Below, one piece after another: positions 27,270 through 35,936 of a stretch of 64,000 bases of DNA (position 1 is the stretch's first letter; every line of letters starts with the position of its first letter). The notes under the pieces are model-generated. The model did no database searches. It was not told the DNA's origin and saw only the letters and a list, made by a program, of their open reading frames with translations. The stretch is taken from positions 2,728,001 through 2,792,000 of the forward strand of contig NZ_CP107976.1 of NCBI RefSeq assembly GCF_036099295.1, read 5' to 3'. Origin of the DNA: Streptomyces sp. NBC_00358 (GTDB lineage Bacteria > Actinomycetota > Actinomycetes > Streptomycetales > Streptomycetaceae). The translations under genes and the position numbers were made by a program.

Positions 27270-30167
27270 TCAGCTGCAGCCGCTGGTCGAACCGCATCCC
27301 TCGCAGATGTAGCAGGACCCGGCCCGCTGCATCTTCGTACCGCAGGAGAAGCAGAGCGGGGCGTCCGCCTGGATGCCCAGTTGCATCTCCACCAGTTCGG
27401 CGCTGGTGTGGACCTGCTTCAGGACGGGCTCGGCCACCACGGCCTCGGCCTTGGGGGCCGCGACGGCCTTCAGCTCCTGCGCGAGGGGCGCGGACTGGGC
27501 CAGACCCTCGACGTCGACCTCGTCGTCGGAGGGCTCGTAGGAACCCGTCTCCAGGTGACGCTGACGCTCCTCGGCGGAGTGGATGCCGAGCGCGGAGCGC
27601 GTCTCGAAGGGCAGGAAGTCCAGCGCCAGGCGGCGGAAGATGTAGTCGACGATCGACTGCGCCATCCGCACGTCCGGGTCGTCCGTCATGCCGGCCGGCT
27701 CGAAGCGCATGTTGGTGAACTTCGAGACGTACGTCTCCAGGGGCACGCCGTACTGCAGACCGACCGAGACGGCGATCGAGAAGGCGTCCATCATGCCCGC
27801 GAGGGTGGAGCCCTGCTTCGACATCTTCAGGAAGACCTCGCCGAGACCGTCGTCCGGGTAGGAGTTGGCGGTCATGTAGCCCTCGGCGCCGCCCACCGTG
27901 AAGGAGGTCGTGATGCCGGGACGGCCCTTGGGCAGACGCTTGCGGACCGGGCGGTACTCGACGACCTTCTCGACCGCGGTACGGATGGTGTCCTCGGCCT
28001 TCGCCGTGACCTCGACCTTTTCCTTCTCCTTGGTCTTCGCGGAGAGGGGCTGGCCGACCTTGCAGTTGTCGCGGTAGATCGCGAGCGCCTTGACGCCCAT
28101 CTTCCACGCCTCGAAGTAGACCTCTTCGACGTCCTCGACGGTCGCCGTCTCCGGCAGGTTGACCGTCTTGGAGAGCGCGCCCGAGATCCACGGCTGGATC
28201 GCGGCCATCATGCGGACGTGGCCCATCGCGGAGATGGAGCGCTCGCCCATGGCGCAGTCGAAGACCTCGTAGTGCTCGTGCTTGAGACCCGGGGCGTCGA
28301 CGACATTGCCGTTCTCGGCGATGTGGGCGACGACCGCCTCGATCTGCTCCTCCTGGTATCCCAGGCGGCGCAGTGCCTGCGGCACGGTGCCGTTGACGAT
28401 CTGCATCGAGCCGCCGCCGACCAGCTTCTTGAACTTGACCAGCGCGAGGTCGGGCTCAAGACCGGTGGTGTCGCAGGACATCGCGAGACCGATGGTGCCG
28501 GTCGGGGCGATGACGGACGCCTGCGCGTTGCGGAAGCCGTTCTTCTCGCCGAGGCGGACCACGTCCTGCCAGGCCTCCGTGGCGGCGGCCCAGATCGGGG
28601 TGTCCAGGTCGTCGACGCGGACGGCCGTGGTGTTGGCGTCGGCGTGCTGCCGCATGACCCGCTGGTGGGGCTGCGCGTTGCGGGCGTAGCCGTCGTACGG
28701 GCCGACGACCGCGGCGAGCTCGGCGGAACGCCTGTACGAGGTACCCGTCATCAGGGAGGTGATGGCGCCGGCGAGGGCGCGGCCGCCGTCGGAGTCGTAC
28801 GCGTGGCCGGTCGCCATCAGCAGGGCGCCGAGGTTGGCGTAGCCGATGCCCAGCTGACGGAAGGCGCGGGTGTTCTCGCCGATCTTCTGGGTCGGGAAGT
28901 CCGCGAAGCAGATGGAGATGTCCATCGCGGTGATGACCAGCTCGACGACCTTGGCGAAGCGCTCGATCTCGAAGGACTGGCGGCCCAAGCCGTCGTCCTT
29001 GAGGAACTTCATCAGGTTCAGCGAGGCGAGGTTGCAGGACGTGTTGTCCAGGTGCATGTACTCGCTGCACGGGTTCGAGCCGTTGATACGGCCGGACTCC
29101 GGGCACGTGTGCCACTGATTGATCGTGTCGTCGTACTGGATGCCGGGGTCGGCGCAGGCCCACGCGGCCTCGGCCATCTTGCGGAAGAGCGACTTGGCGT
29201 CGACCTCCTCGATGACCTCGCCGGTCATGCGCGAGGTGAGACCGAACTTCCCGCCCGACTCGACGGCCTTCATGAACGTGTCGTTCACGCGGACCGAGTT
29301 GTTGGCGTTCTGGTACTGGACGGACGTGATGTCGTCGCCGCCCAGGTCCATGTCGAAGCCCGCGTCACGGAGGGCGCGGATCTTCTCCTCCTCCTTGACC
29401 TTGGTCTCGATGAAGTCCTCGATGTCGGGGTGGTCGACGTCGAGGATGACCATCTTGGCCGCGCGGCGGGTGGCGCCGCCCGACTTGATCGTTCCTGCGG
29501 AGGCGTCGGCACCGCGCATGAAGGAGACGGGACCCGAGGCGTTGCCGCCCGAGGAGAGGAGCTCCTTGGAGGAGCGGATGCGGGAGAGGTTCAGGCCGGC
29601 GCCGGAGCCGCCCTTGAAGATCATGCCCTCTTCCTTGTACCAGTCGAGGATCGACTCCATGGAGTCGTCGACGGCAAGGATGAAGCAGGCGGAGACCTGC
29701 TGGGGCTGCGGCGTCCCGACGTTGAACCAGACAGGGCTGTTGAAGCTGAAGATCTGGTGCAGGAGCGCGTACGCCAGCTCGTGCTCGAAGATCTCGGCGT
29801 CGGCGGGCGAGGAGAAGTACTTGTGGTCCTCACCGGCCTTCCGGTACGTCTTCACGATGCGGTCGACGAGCTGCTTGAGGCTCACCTCGCGCTGCGGGGA
29901 GCCCACAGCACCGCGGAAGTACTTGCTGGTGACGATGTTGACCGCGTTCACCGACCAGAAGCCGGGGAACTCGACGCCACGCTGCTCGAAGTTGATCGAG
30001 CCGTCGCGCCAGTTGGTCATGACGACGTCACGGCGCTCCCACTCCACCTCGTCGTACGGGTGCACGCCGGGGGTGGTGTGAATGCGCTCGATGCGCAGTC
30101 CCTTGCTGGCCTTGGCTCCGCTCTTCGCGCGGGAACCTCGTGCCGGACCGCTCGTCGTCTCTGTCAT
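27270..30167 (-). CDS. nrdJ: Vitamin B12-dependent (class II) ribonucleotide reductase
   Basis: A 965-residue adenosylcobalamin-dependent reductase that makes deoxynucleotides with or without oxygen. Active-site landmarks are present: NGSNPCSEYMHLDNTSCNL (specified by position near 355-375), the finger-loop CDTTGLEP, and PTGTIGLAMS. The C-terminal tail holds a Cys-rich cluster (CFSCGTKMQ, CYICEGCGS) that relays electrons. ATG 30167 has GGGAGGCG upstream and gives the expected family length. It forms an nrdR-nrdJ unit with the repressor gene upstream; a structured A-rich leader lies between them. Confidence 0.96.
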   Translation of the reverse strand: MTETTSGPARGSRAKSGAKASKGLRIERIHTTPGVHPYDEVEWERRDVVMTNWRDGSINFEQRGVEFPGFWSVNAVNIVTSKYFRGAVGSPQREVSLKQLVDRIVKTYRKAGEDHKYFSSPADAEIFEHELAYALLHQIFSFNSPVWFNVGTPQPQQVSACFILAVDDSMESILDWYKEEGMIFKGGSGAGLNLSRIRSSKELLSSGGNASGPVSFMRGADASAGTIKSGGATRRAAKMVILDVDHPDIEDFIETKVKEEEKIRALRDAGFDMDLGGDDITSVQYQNANNSVRVNDTFMKAVESGGKFGLTSRMTGEVIEEVDAKSLFRKMAEAAWACADPGIQYDDTINQWHTCPESGRINGSNPCSEYMHLDNTSCNLASLNLMKFLKDDGLGRQSFEIERFAKVVELVITAMDISICFADFPTQKIGENTRAFRQLGIGYANLGALLMATGHAYDSDGGRALAGAITSLMTGTSYRRSAELAAVVGPYDGYARNAQPHQRVMRQHADANTTAVRVDDLDTPIWAAATEAWQDVVRLGEKNGFRNAQASVIAPTGTIGLAMSCDTTGLEPDLALVKFKKLVGGGSMQIVNGTVPQALRRLGYQEEQIEAVVAHIAENGNVVDAPGLKHEHYEVFDCAMGERSISAMGHVRMMAAIQPWISGALSKTVNLPETATVEDVEEVYFEAWKMGVKALAIYRDNCKVGQPLSAKTKEKEKVEVTAKAEDTIRTAVEKVVEYRPVRKRLPKGRPGITTSFTVGGAEGYMTANSYPDDGLGEVFLKMSKQGSTLAGMMDAFSIAVSVGLQYGVPLETYVSKFTNMRFEPAGMTDDPDVRMAQSIVDYIFRRLALDFLPFETRSALGIHSAEERQRHLETGSYEPSDDEVDVEGLAQSAPLAQELKAVAAPKAEAVVAEPVLKQVHTSAELVEMQLGIQADAPLCFSCGTKMQRAGSCYICEGCGSTSGCS

Positions 30168-30239
30168 TGCCGCCTCCCTGTAACAGGCTAAAACGCGCTG
30201 AAGTGCCGCGAACTTCCCGTGGCACGGTCTGTGTCTGAT

Positions 30240-30276
30240 GCTGCGCGTGCCGCTGATGCGGCTTTTTTTTCGCAGC
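30240..30276 (-). other. A8-containing stem structure between nrdR and nrdJ
   Basis: On the transcribed minus strand, GCTGCG (30271-30276), eight A residues (30263-30270), a hairpin GCCGC-ATCA-GCGGC (30249-30262) and CGCAGC (30240-30245) form a nested stem. On the plus strand the same bases read as a short GC hairpin followed by T8, the form of an intrinsic terminator. A homopolymer of eight is unusual in this genome. Confidence 0.5.
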
Positions 30277-30334
30277 AAGTCTGTGGTCGCCGCCCGCGGG
30301 CGGGGCCGGACGCCCTGAGGGCGCCGGCCCGCTG

Positions 30335-30886
30335 TCAGTCGGCGGCGGTGGCGGGCACGGGAACCTCTACGGTTCCGCCGGGCCCGCAATCGGTCTTCTG
30401 GCGCACCACGTCCGGGTCGTCGTCGTCCACGGCGGGGCGCTGGTTCACCTGCCTGAGTTCCGCGATGGCGGCTTCGAAGTCGTCGAGCGAGTCGAAGGCC
30501 CGGTACACGGACGCGAACCTCATGTAGGCCACGAGGTCGAGTTCCTGCAAGGGTCCGAGTATGGCCAGCCCGACGTCGTGGGTGGTCAGTTCGGCGCTTC
30601 CGGTGGCTCGCACGGCCTCTTCGACCCGCTGCCCGAGCTGGGCGAGCGCGTCCTCGGTGACGGGCCGCCCCTGGCATGCCTTGCGCACGCCGTTGATGAC
30701 CTTGATCCGGCTGAAGGGCTCGGTCACACCGGAGCGCTTCACCACCATCAGCGAGCACGTCTCCACGGTCGTGAAACGACGGGAGCAGTCGGGGCACTGG
30801 CGGCGCCTGCGGATCGACGTGCCGTCGTCGGTCGTACGACTGTCGACGACGCGGCTGTCCGGGTGCCTGCAGAAGGGGCAGTGCAT
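30335..30886 (-). CDS. nrdR: Transcriptional repressor NrdR
   Basis: A 183-residue repressor of ribonucleotide reductase genes. The N-terminal zinc ribbon (Cys3, Cys6, Cys31, Cys34 in MHCPFCRHP and CPDCSRRF) binds DNA, and an ATP-cone (about 49-139, [20 protein letters not shown] onward) senses ATP/dATP. An acidic tail of about 35 residues extends the usual length. It is encoded directly upstream of nrdJ, and two 16-base NrdR-box-like sites lie upstream of it, so autoregulation with nrdJ is expected, as shown for S. coelicolor nrdRJ. Confidence 0.96.
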   Translation of the reverse strand: MHCPFCRHPDSRVVDSRTTDDGTSIRRRRQCPDCSRRFTTVETCSLMVVKRSGVTEPFSRIKVINGVRKACQGRPVTEDALAQLGQRVEEAVRATGSAELTTHDVGLAILGPLQELDLVAYMRFASVYRAFDSLDDFEAAIAELRQVNQRPAVDDDDPDVVRQKTDCGPGGTVEVPVPATAAD

Positions 30887-30994
30887 GGCTCCAACCCTCC
30901 TTCACAGCACGACACGGGGACCTCGCGAGACCTCACCGGCCCCTCGAAGCAGCCTCAAGCATAGGCGATACCCGAGGGCCTGAAGACCCGGGGG

Positions 30995-31010
30995 ACCACA
31001 ACTTCTGGGA
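30995..31010. promoter_or_regulatory. NrdR box 1
   Basis: ACCACAACTTCTGGGA, a partially palindromic 16-mer 108 bases upstream of the nrdR start, exactly 31 bases (about three helical turns) from box 2. Confidence 0.65.
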
Positions 31011-31025
31011 TGCCTCCGCAATCCA

Positions 31026-31041
31026 ACCACTAGATGTGGGG
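31026..31041. promoter_or_regulatory. NrdR box 2
   Basis: ACCACTAGATGTGGGG, a stronger dyad than box 1. The 15-base gap between boxes matches the paired arrangement known for NrdR sites. Confidence 0.7.
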
Positions 31042-31330
31042 ATCGGCTCCCGAATTCGCCCACGTCCCGCGTGTCGTACACGTAAGGGCATGTGCCGCAC
31101 AGGCATACCCATCCCGGACACGCGGGGATAGCGTGGCCGACGCACGGAAGGGGGCCGCTTCCCGGCCGGTCGGCCATCGGATGGCAGACTGGGCGGCGGC
31201 CCAGGTCAGCCGGCACGGCTGCCGCCTCCGGCGGTGAAGGGTACAGCAATAGGGCCTTTTGTCCGCCAGGCACGTCGCCAGCCATACACCCAGACACACG
31301 CTCACGTCAGACAATTCGCGGTTTTTCACT

Positions 31331-31344
31331 CGAACGTGTGTTTG
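31331..31344. promoter_or_regulatory. LexA (SOS) box of lexA
   Basis: CGAACGTGTGTTTG, matching the actinobacterial/Gram-positive SOS box form CGAAC-N4-GTTYG, 60 bases upstream of the lexA start. Supports autoregulation of lexA. Confidence 0.85.
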
Positions 31345-31404
31345 GCGCAACCTTTCGAAAGCAACTACCGTTGTCCAGCAGGGAGACCATCGAGAGGGGC
31401 CGAC

Positions 31405-32181
31405 GTGACCACCACCGCAGACAGCGCCACCATCACCGCCCAGGACCGCTCCCAGGGCCGACTCGAGCCGGTGCATGTGATGAACGAAGCCGCGAATCAT
31501 GAGGGGCCCAAGCGCTCCCTGCCTGGCCGACCTCCAGGCATCCGGGCCGACAGCTCGGGACTCACGGACCGGCAACGCCGGGTGATCGAGGTGATCAGGG
31601 ACTCCGTGCAGCGGCGCGGCTACCCACCGTCGATGCGGGAGATCGGTCAGGCCGTCGGCCTTTCCAGTACCTCCTCGGTCGCGCATCAGCTCATGGCACT
31701 GGAGCGCAAGGGGTTCCTGCGCCGAGACCCGCACCGCCCGCGTGCGTACGAGGTGCGGGGCTCCGACCAGTCCTCGGTGCAGCCGACGGACACGGCGGGC
31801 AAGCCTGCCGCGTCCTATGTGCCGCTCGTCGGCCGTATCGCCGCCGGTGGCCCGATCCTCGCCGAGGAGTCGGTCGAGGACGTTTTCCCTCTCCCCCGCC
31901 AGTTGGTCGGCGACGGAGAGCTGTTCGTCCTGAAGGTCGTCGGTGACTCGATGATCGAGGCCGCCATCTGTGACGGGGACTGGGTGACGGTCCGCCGCCA
32001 GCCGGTCGCCGAGAACGGCGACATCGTCGCCGCGATGCTCGACGGCGAAGCCACGGTGAAGCGCTTCAAGCGCGAGGACGGACACGTGTGGCTGCTGCCG
32101 CACAACTCCGCGTACCAGCCGATCCCCGGCGACGAGGCGACGATCCTCGGGAAGGTCGTCGCCGTACTGCGGAGGGTGTGA
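31405..32181 (+). CDS. lexA: SOS repressor LexA
   Basis: A 258-residue SOS repressor. The N-terminal winged helix is at about 52-115 ([37 protein letters not shown]). The self-cleavage site is Ala147-Gly148 in GRIAAGGP. The catalytic dyad is Ser182 (VVGDSMIEA) and Lys219 (ATVKRFK). The first 45 residues are an extension typical of streptomycete LexA. GTG 31405 follows GAGAGGGG; the frame is open further upstream, but no such site exists there. An SOS box lies upstream and a terminator downstream. It diverges from nrdR. Confidence 0.96.
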   Translation: MTTTADSATITAQDRSQGRLEPVHVMNEAANHEGPKRSLPGRPPGIRADSSGLTDRQRRVIEVIRDSVQRRGYPPSMREIGQAVGLSSTSSVAHQLMALERKGFLRRDPHRPRAYEVRGSDQSSVQPTDTAGKPAASYVPLVGRIAAGGPILAEESVEDVFPLPRQLVGDGELFVLKVVGDSMIEAAICDGDWVTVRRQPVAENGDIVAAMLDGEATVKRFKREDGHVWLLPHNSAYQPIPGDEATILGKVVAVLRRV

Positions 32182-32218
32182 CACCGCGACGGGCGGACCT
32201 CCGCCCCCGCCCCTGACC

Positions 32219-32253
32219 GGGCCCCGGAACCAACTGCGCCGGTTCCGGGGTCC
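32219..32253. terminator. lexA terminator
   Basis: Near-perfect 13-bp stem between 32219-32231 (GG-CCCCGGAACC type) and 32241-32253, with one mismatch, 38 bases past the lexA stop. Confidence 0.75.
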
Positions 32254-32332
32254 TGTGCGTTCTCTGGCCGGGGGCCTCGACCGGACTCGCGGTCCTTCGA
32301 TCTCGGGGTGCCGGGGTTCCCCAGGCCCCCGT

Positions 32333-32680
32333 GCCCACGGAGCCATGTGCGCCACGCGGCTCGTGGGTGCGGGCTCCGCGTGGCTCGTGGGTGCGGGGCC
32401 ACGGGCCCCACGCGGCTCGTGGGCACGGGGTACCTGGCCACTCCCGGGCATGAGGGTGCGGGTTCCGCGTGCCTCGTGTGTAGGGGGCTCGGGTTCCGTG
32501 CAGCTCCCGGGCACGGGGCCACAGGCTCCGCGTGCCTCGTGAGCACGGGGCTCGGGTTCCGTGCAGCTCCCGGGTGCGGGGCCACGGGCTCCGCGTGGCC
32601 CCTGTGTGCGGGGTACCTGGCTACTCCCGGGCATGAGGGTGCGGGCTCCGCGCGGGTAGGGGGCTCGGGTTCACCGCGGC
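32333..32680. repeat. Degenerate repeat tract between lexA and dinG
   Basis: About 350 bases made of imperfect units of roughly 32 bases and a 64-base higher order, built from the elements GGCTCCGCGTGGCTCGTG, GGGTGCGGGGCCACGGG and GGCTCGGGTTCCGTGCAGC. The block beginning GGTACCTGGCCACTCCCGGG at 32429 recurs at 32612 with few changes over about 41 bases. Open frames on both strands only translate the repeats, without ribosome-binding sites; I treat it as non-coding. It separates the convergent genes lexA and dinG. Confidence 0.7.
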
Positions 32681-32722
32681 TCGTGTGCCAGGTCCGGGGA
32701 GCCGTGGGCCGGGGCCTTGGCG

Positions 32723-34741
32723 TTACGCGTCCGCCGGCTCGCTCGGGGGCTCTTCGGCCTGGCCTGCCGCCTCCTCGGTCGCCCTCGCCCTCTCGTCGAT
32801 CGCCGCGAGGGATCTACGGACCTGGTTCGGATCCGTGGTGTACCAGAAGTCGGGGAGCGAGGCCTTGAGGTAGCTGCCGTACCGAGCCGTGGCCAGCCGT
32901 TGGTCCAGTACCGCCACCACTCCCCGGTCCCCGGAAGCGCGTACGAGGCGGCCGGCGCCCTGGGCCATGAGGAGCGCGGCGTGGGTGGCGGCGACGGCCA
33001 TGAAGCCGTTGCCCCCGTTGTCCTCGACGGCCTTCTGGCGGGCGCTCATGAGCGGGTCGTCGGGACGGGGGAAGGGGATCTTGTCCATCACCACCAGCTG
33101 ACAGCTGGGGCCCGGCACGTCCACGCCCTGCCAGAGCGAGAGCGTGCCGAAGAGGCAGGTCTTCGGGTCGGCCGCGAAGTTCTTGATCAGCTCGCCGAGT
33201 GTCTCCTCGCCCTGGAGCAGGATCGGGTACTCGGGGATGCGGCTCCGCAGTTCCTCCGCCGCGAGCTGGGCCGCGCGCATCGAGGAGAACAGACCGAGCG
33301 TACGACCGCCTGCGGCCTGGATCAGCTCGGTGAGCTCGTCGAGCATGTCGCCGCGGTCGGCGTCCCGAGCGGGGCGCGACAGGTGCTTGGCGACGTAGAG
33401 GATGCCCTGCTTGGGGTAGTCGAAGGGCGATCCGACGTCGACGCCCTTCCACTGGGGAAGGTCCTCGCCTTCCGTACCTTCCGGGGCGAGCCCCATCGAC
33501 GCTCCCACGCCGTTGAAGTCACCGCCGAGCTTGAGGGTCGCGGACGTCAGGACGACCGAGCGGTCCGCGAAGAGCTTCTCCCTGAGGAGTCCGGACACGT
33601 TCATCGGAGCCACCCGGAGCGAGGCTCCGAAGCGGTCGTGACGCTCGTACCAGACGACGTCCCATTCGGAGCCGTTGGCGATGCGCTCCGCGACGGCGTG
33701 CACGGCTTCGACGGACGCCAGCGCCTGCTTGCGTACGGCGTCCTCGTCCTGGACGGACTTGTCGCGGGTGGAGCCGATCGCGGAGATCACCGTACGGGCG
33801 GCGTCGCGCAGCGCCATCAGCGCGTACCCGAGGTCCTCCGGGATCTCCTCCAGACGTCCCGGCAGCGCCAGCTCCATCAGGCGCTCGAAACCCTCGGCGG
33901 CGCTCTGGAGCTGGTCGGCGGCCTTCTCGTTGGCGAGCTTCGCGGCGCGGCGCACGGCTCGGTTGACCTGTCCGGGCGTGAGCTCGCCGGTGGCGACGCC
34001 GGTGACCCTGGAGACCAGCTCGTGGGCCTCGTCGACGATCAGCACATCGTGCTGCGGGAGGACCGGCGCGCCCTCGATGGCGTCGATCGCGAGCAGCGCG
34101 TGGTTGGTGACGACGACCTCCGCGAGCTTGGCCCGCTCACGGGCCATCTCGGCGAAGCACTCCGCTCCGTAGGCGCATTTGGTGGCGCCGAGACACTCCC
34201 GGGACGACACCGAGATCTGGCCCCAGGCCCGGTCGGAGACACCGGGTGTGAGGTCGTCGCGGTCACCGGTCTCGGTCTCGTCCGACCAGTCGCGCAGCCG
34301 CATCAGGTCCTGGCCCAGCTTGCTGGTCGGCGCGGCCGCCTCGAACTGGTCGAAGAGTCCCTCTTCCTCGTCCTGCGGCACGCCCTCGTGCAGGCGGTGC
34401 AGACACAGGTAGTTCGACCGGCCCTTGAGCATCGCGAATTCGGGGCGGCGGCGCAGCAGCGGGTGCAGCGCGTCGACGGTGCGCGGCAGGTCCCGCTCCA
34501 CGAGCTGCCGCTGGAGCGCCAGGGTGGCTGTCGCGACGACCACCCGCTCCCCGTGCGCGAGCGCGGGGACCAGGTATCCGAGTGACTTACCGGTACCGGT
34601 GCCCGCCTGGACCAGCAGGTGGGAGCTGTCGTCGATGGCACTGGCGACGGCTTCGGCCATCGTCACCTGGCCGGGGCGCTCCGTACCGCCGACGGCAGTG
34701 ACGGCAGCATGCAGGAGTTCGGGGAGTGAGGGCTTCGTCAT
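32723..34741 (-). CDS. dinG: DinG-family ATP-dependent helicase
   Basis: A 672-residue XPD/DinG superfamily 2 helicase that unwinds DNA during damage recovery, including R-loops. Walker A is AGTGTGKS (46-53), with a DEAH box in LIVDEAHEL. Between them four cysteines (YLCLHRL, CLGATKCAYGAEC) can hold the 4Fe-4S cluster of this family. Later motifs include VVLTSATL, WQGVDVPG and AQGAGRLVR. The start is ATG 34741. It is convergent with lexA; no SOS box was seen at its own start, so LexA control is not evident here. Confidence 0.92.
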   Translation of the reverse strand: MTKPSLPELLHAAVTAVGGTERPGQVTMAEAVASAIDDSSHLLVQAGTGTGKSLGYLVPALAHGERVVVATATLALQRQLVERDLPRTVDALHPLLRRRPEFAMLKGRSNYLCLHRLHEGVPQDEEEGLFDQFEAAAPTSKLGQDLMRLRDWSDETETGDRDDLTPGVSDRAWGQISVSSRECLGATKCAYGAECFAEMARERAKLAEVVVTNHALLAIDAIEGAPVLPQHDVLIVDEAHELVSRVTGVATGELTPGQVNRAVRRAAKLANEKAADQLQSAAEGFERLMELALPGRLEEIPEDLGYALMALRDAARTVISAIGSTRDKSVQDEDAVRKQALASVEAVHAVAERIANGSEWDVVWYERHDRFGASLRVAPMNVSGLLREKLFADRSVVLTSATLKLGGDFNGVGASMGLAPEGTEGEDLPQWKGVDVGSPFDYPKQGILYVAKHLSRPARDADRGDMLDELTELIQAAGGRTLGLFSSMRAAQLAAEELRSRIPEYPILLQGEETLGELIKNFAADPKTCLFGTLSLWQGVDVPGPSCQLVVMDKIPFPRPDDPLMSARQKAVEDNGGNGFMAVAATHAALLMAQGAGRLVRASGDRGVVAVLDQRLATARYGSYLKASLPDFWYTTDPNQVRRSLAAIDERARATEEAAGQAEEPPSEPADA

Positions 34742-35117
34742 AGCGATGCCAGCCTACGGGGCAGCACTGACAACCGAGCGATCAAGGCCGGAACCGGCGG
34801 CGTGATCAAGGCGTGCGGTGGCCCGGGGATCACGGCTGGTGAGCGGGGTGCGCGACGGGCACGCGTGAGGTCACGGACGGGACCGAGGCCAGGACCGGCT
34901 CCCGGCGGCCCCGGCACGATCGTCTGCCCGTACGCGCACTCACCGAACGTGGTCGCCGACGGGCGCCGGCCGGCAGGCTCCCGGCGGTCCCCGCGCGGCT
35001 CGGGTGGGTCGTACGGCGCGGGCGTCTCCCCGGGAGCCGGGGCGGCGGATGGATACGACACGAGACTCCTCGACAGGGAACCGGTTCGGGGCGAGCGGTG
35101 TACCGGGGGTGACGGCG
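34742..35117. other. 376-base gap, no gene seen
   Basis: Lies between the acyltransferase gene and dinG, both on the minus strand. It should hold the dinG promoter and the end of the siderophore-type operon. No clear hairpin or coding frame with a ribosome-binding site was recognised. Confidence 0.35.
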
Positions 35118-35897
35118 CTACAGCAGCTCGCGCAGGGCCCGGTCCCGGACCATGAGGGCTGCCCGCTTGCCGGGCAGATCGACCTCGGCGGAGAACCGGA
35201 AGCCGGCGCTCAGGAAGGCGGACACGGAGGGGGTGTTGCGGAGATCGGGTTCCGCGACGACCCGGGCGCACGAGGGGCGCTTGTCCAGTACGCGGTCGGC
35301 GACGGCTCTGAGCAGGGTGGAGCCGAGCCCCCGCCCGCGGTTGGCGACACCGCCGATGAGGAGGTGGATTCCGGTGTCGTGCGGTCGGGCGGGGTAGTGG
35401 CGGGCCAGGGGGTCGAGGTCCGCGCGGTAGATCTCCCAGTAGCTCATCGGGGTGCCGTCCAGCACCCCGAGGCAGGGCACGCTGCGTCCGTCACCGCCGA
35501 GTTGCCGGAGGACGTGTTCCTCGACCACGGACTCGGGTCCCGCCAGTTCCCAGAACGCGGCGACGGCCGGGTCGTTCATCCAGCGGGCGAGGAGAGGGAG
35601 ATCGCGCTCGGCCCGGACGGGGACGAGCTGGAAGACGCCCGCGGGTGTCCTGGCCGGCCCCCAGCCGCCGACCCGGTCGAGCAGATCGTCCCCGTCCGGA
35701 GACCCGTCCCGGGATCCGGTGTCTCCGGCGAACAGCGCGATCAGTTCGTCGGGGAGGCGCAGGTCGAGTGTGTCCTCGCAGTCCGTGCCGCCGCCGGGGT
35801 CGGATCCGGGGCCCGCGTCGGGTCCGGGACCGGATCCGGGGTCGAGTCGGGTGGCGCGGGCGGTGCCGGCGTCGGTGCTCGCATCGGGGGGAGGCAC
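35118..35897 (-). CDS. GNAT acyltransferase, AlcB/RhbD/IucB-like siderophore type
   Basis: A 259-residue protein whose C-terminal 175 residues form the Acetyltransf_8-type GNAT domain found in hydroxamate and citrate siderophore pathways: FQLVPVRAERDLPLLARWMNDPAVAAFW, MSYWEIYRADLDPLARHY, IHLLIGGVANRGRGLGSTLL and VVAEPDLRNTPSVSAFLSAGF. The N-terminal 80 residues are a Gly/Asp/Pro-rich extension with no clear fold. GTG 35897 has GAGAGGAG. It is the last gene of a three-gene operon, 39 bases after the synthetase. It likely acylates an amine or hydroxylamine building block, but no hydroxylase is encoded nearby. Confidence 0.82.
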   Translation of the reverse strand: MPPPDASTDAGTARATRLDPGSGPGPDAGPGSDPGGGTDCEDTLDLRLPDELIALFAGDTGSRDGSPDGDDLLDRVGGWGPARTPAGVFQLVPVRAERDLPLLARWMNDPAVAAFWELAGPESVVEEHVLRQLGGDGRSVPCLGVLDGTPMSYWEIYRADLDPLARHYPARPHDTGIHLLIGGVANRGRGLGSTLLRAVADRVLDKRPSCARVVAEPDLRNTPSVSAFLSAGFRFSAEVDLPGKRAALMVRDRALRELL

Positions 35898-35936
35898 GAC
35901 GACGCTCCTCTCAGGAGACGGGATGGGTCATGTTCC

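Noticed and set aside
27270..30335. Cobalamin riboswitch before nrdJ
   Set aside because: nrdJ uses B12, but the 167-base leader is too short and shows no B12-box. Riboswitch control is expected for the alternative class I reductase instead.
31030..32634. 534-residue minus-strand frame across lexA
   Set aside because: Antisense to lexA and the repeat tract; the repeats alone create the repetitive protein. No start site.
32308..32868. Plus-strand repetitive protein in the lexA-dinG gap
   Set aside because: Translation of the degenerate repeat in both strands is equally open, it runs into antisense dinG, and no ribosome-binding site is present.
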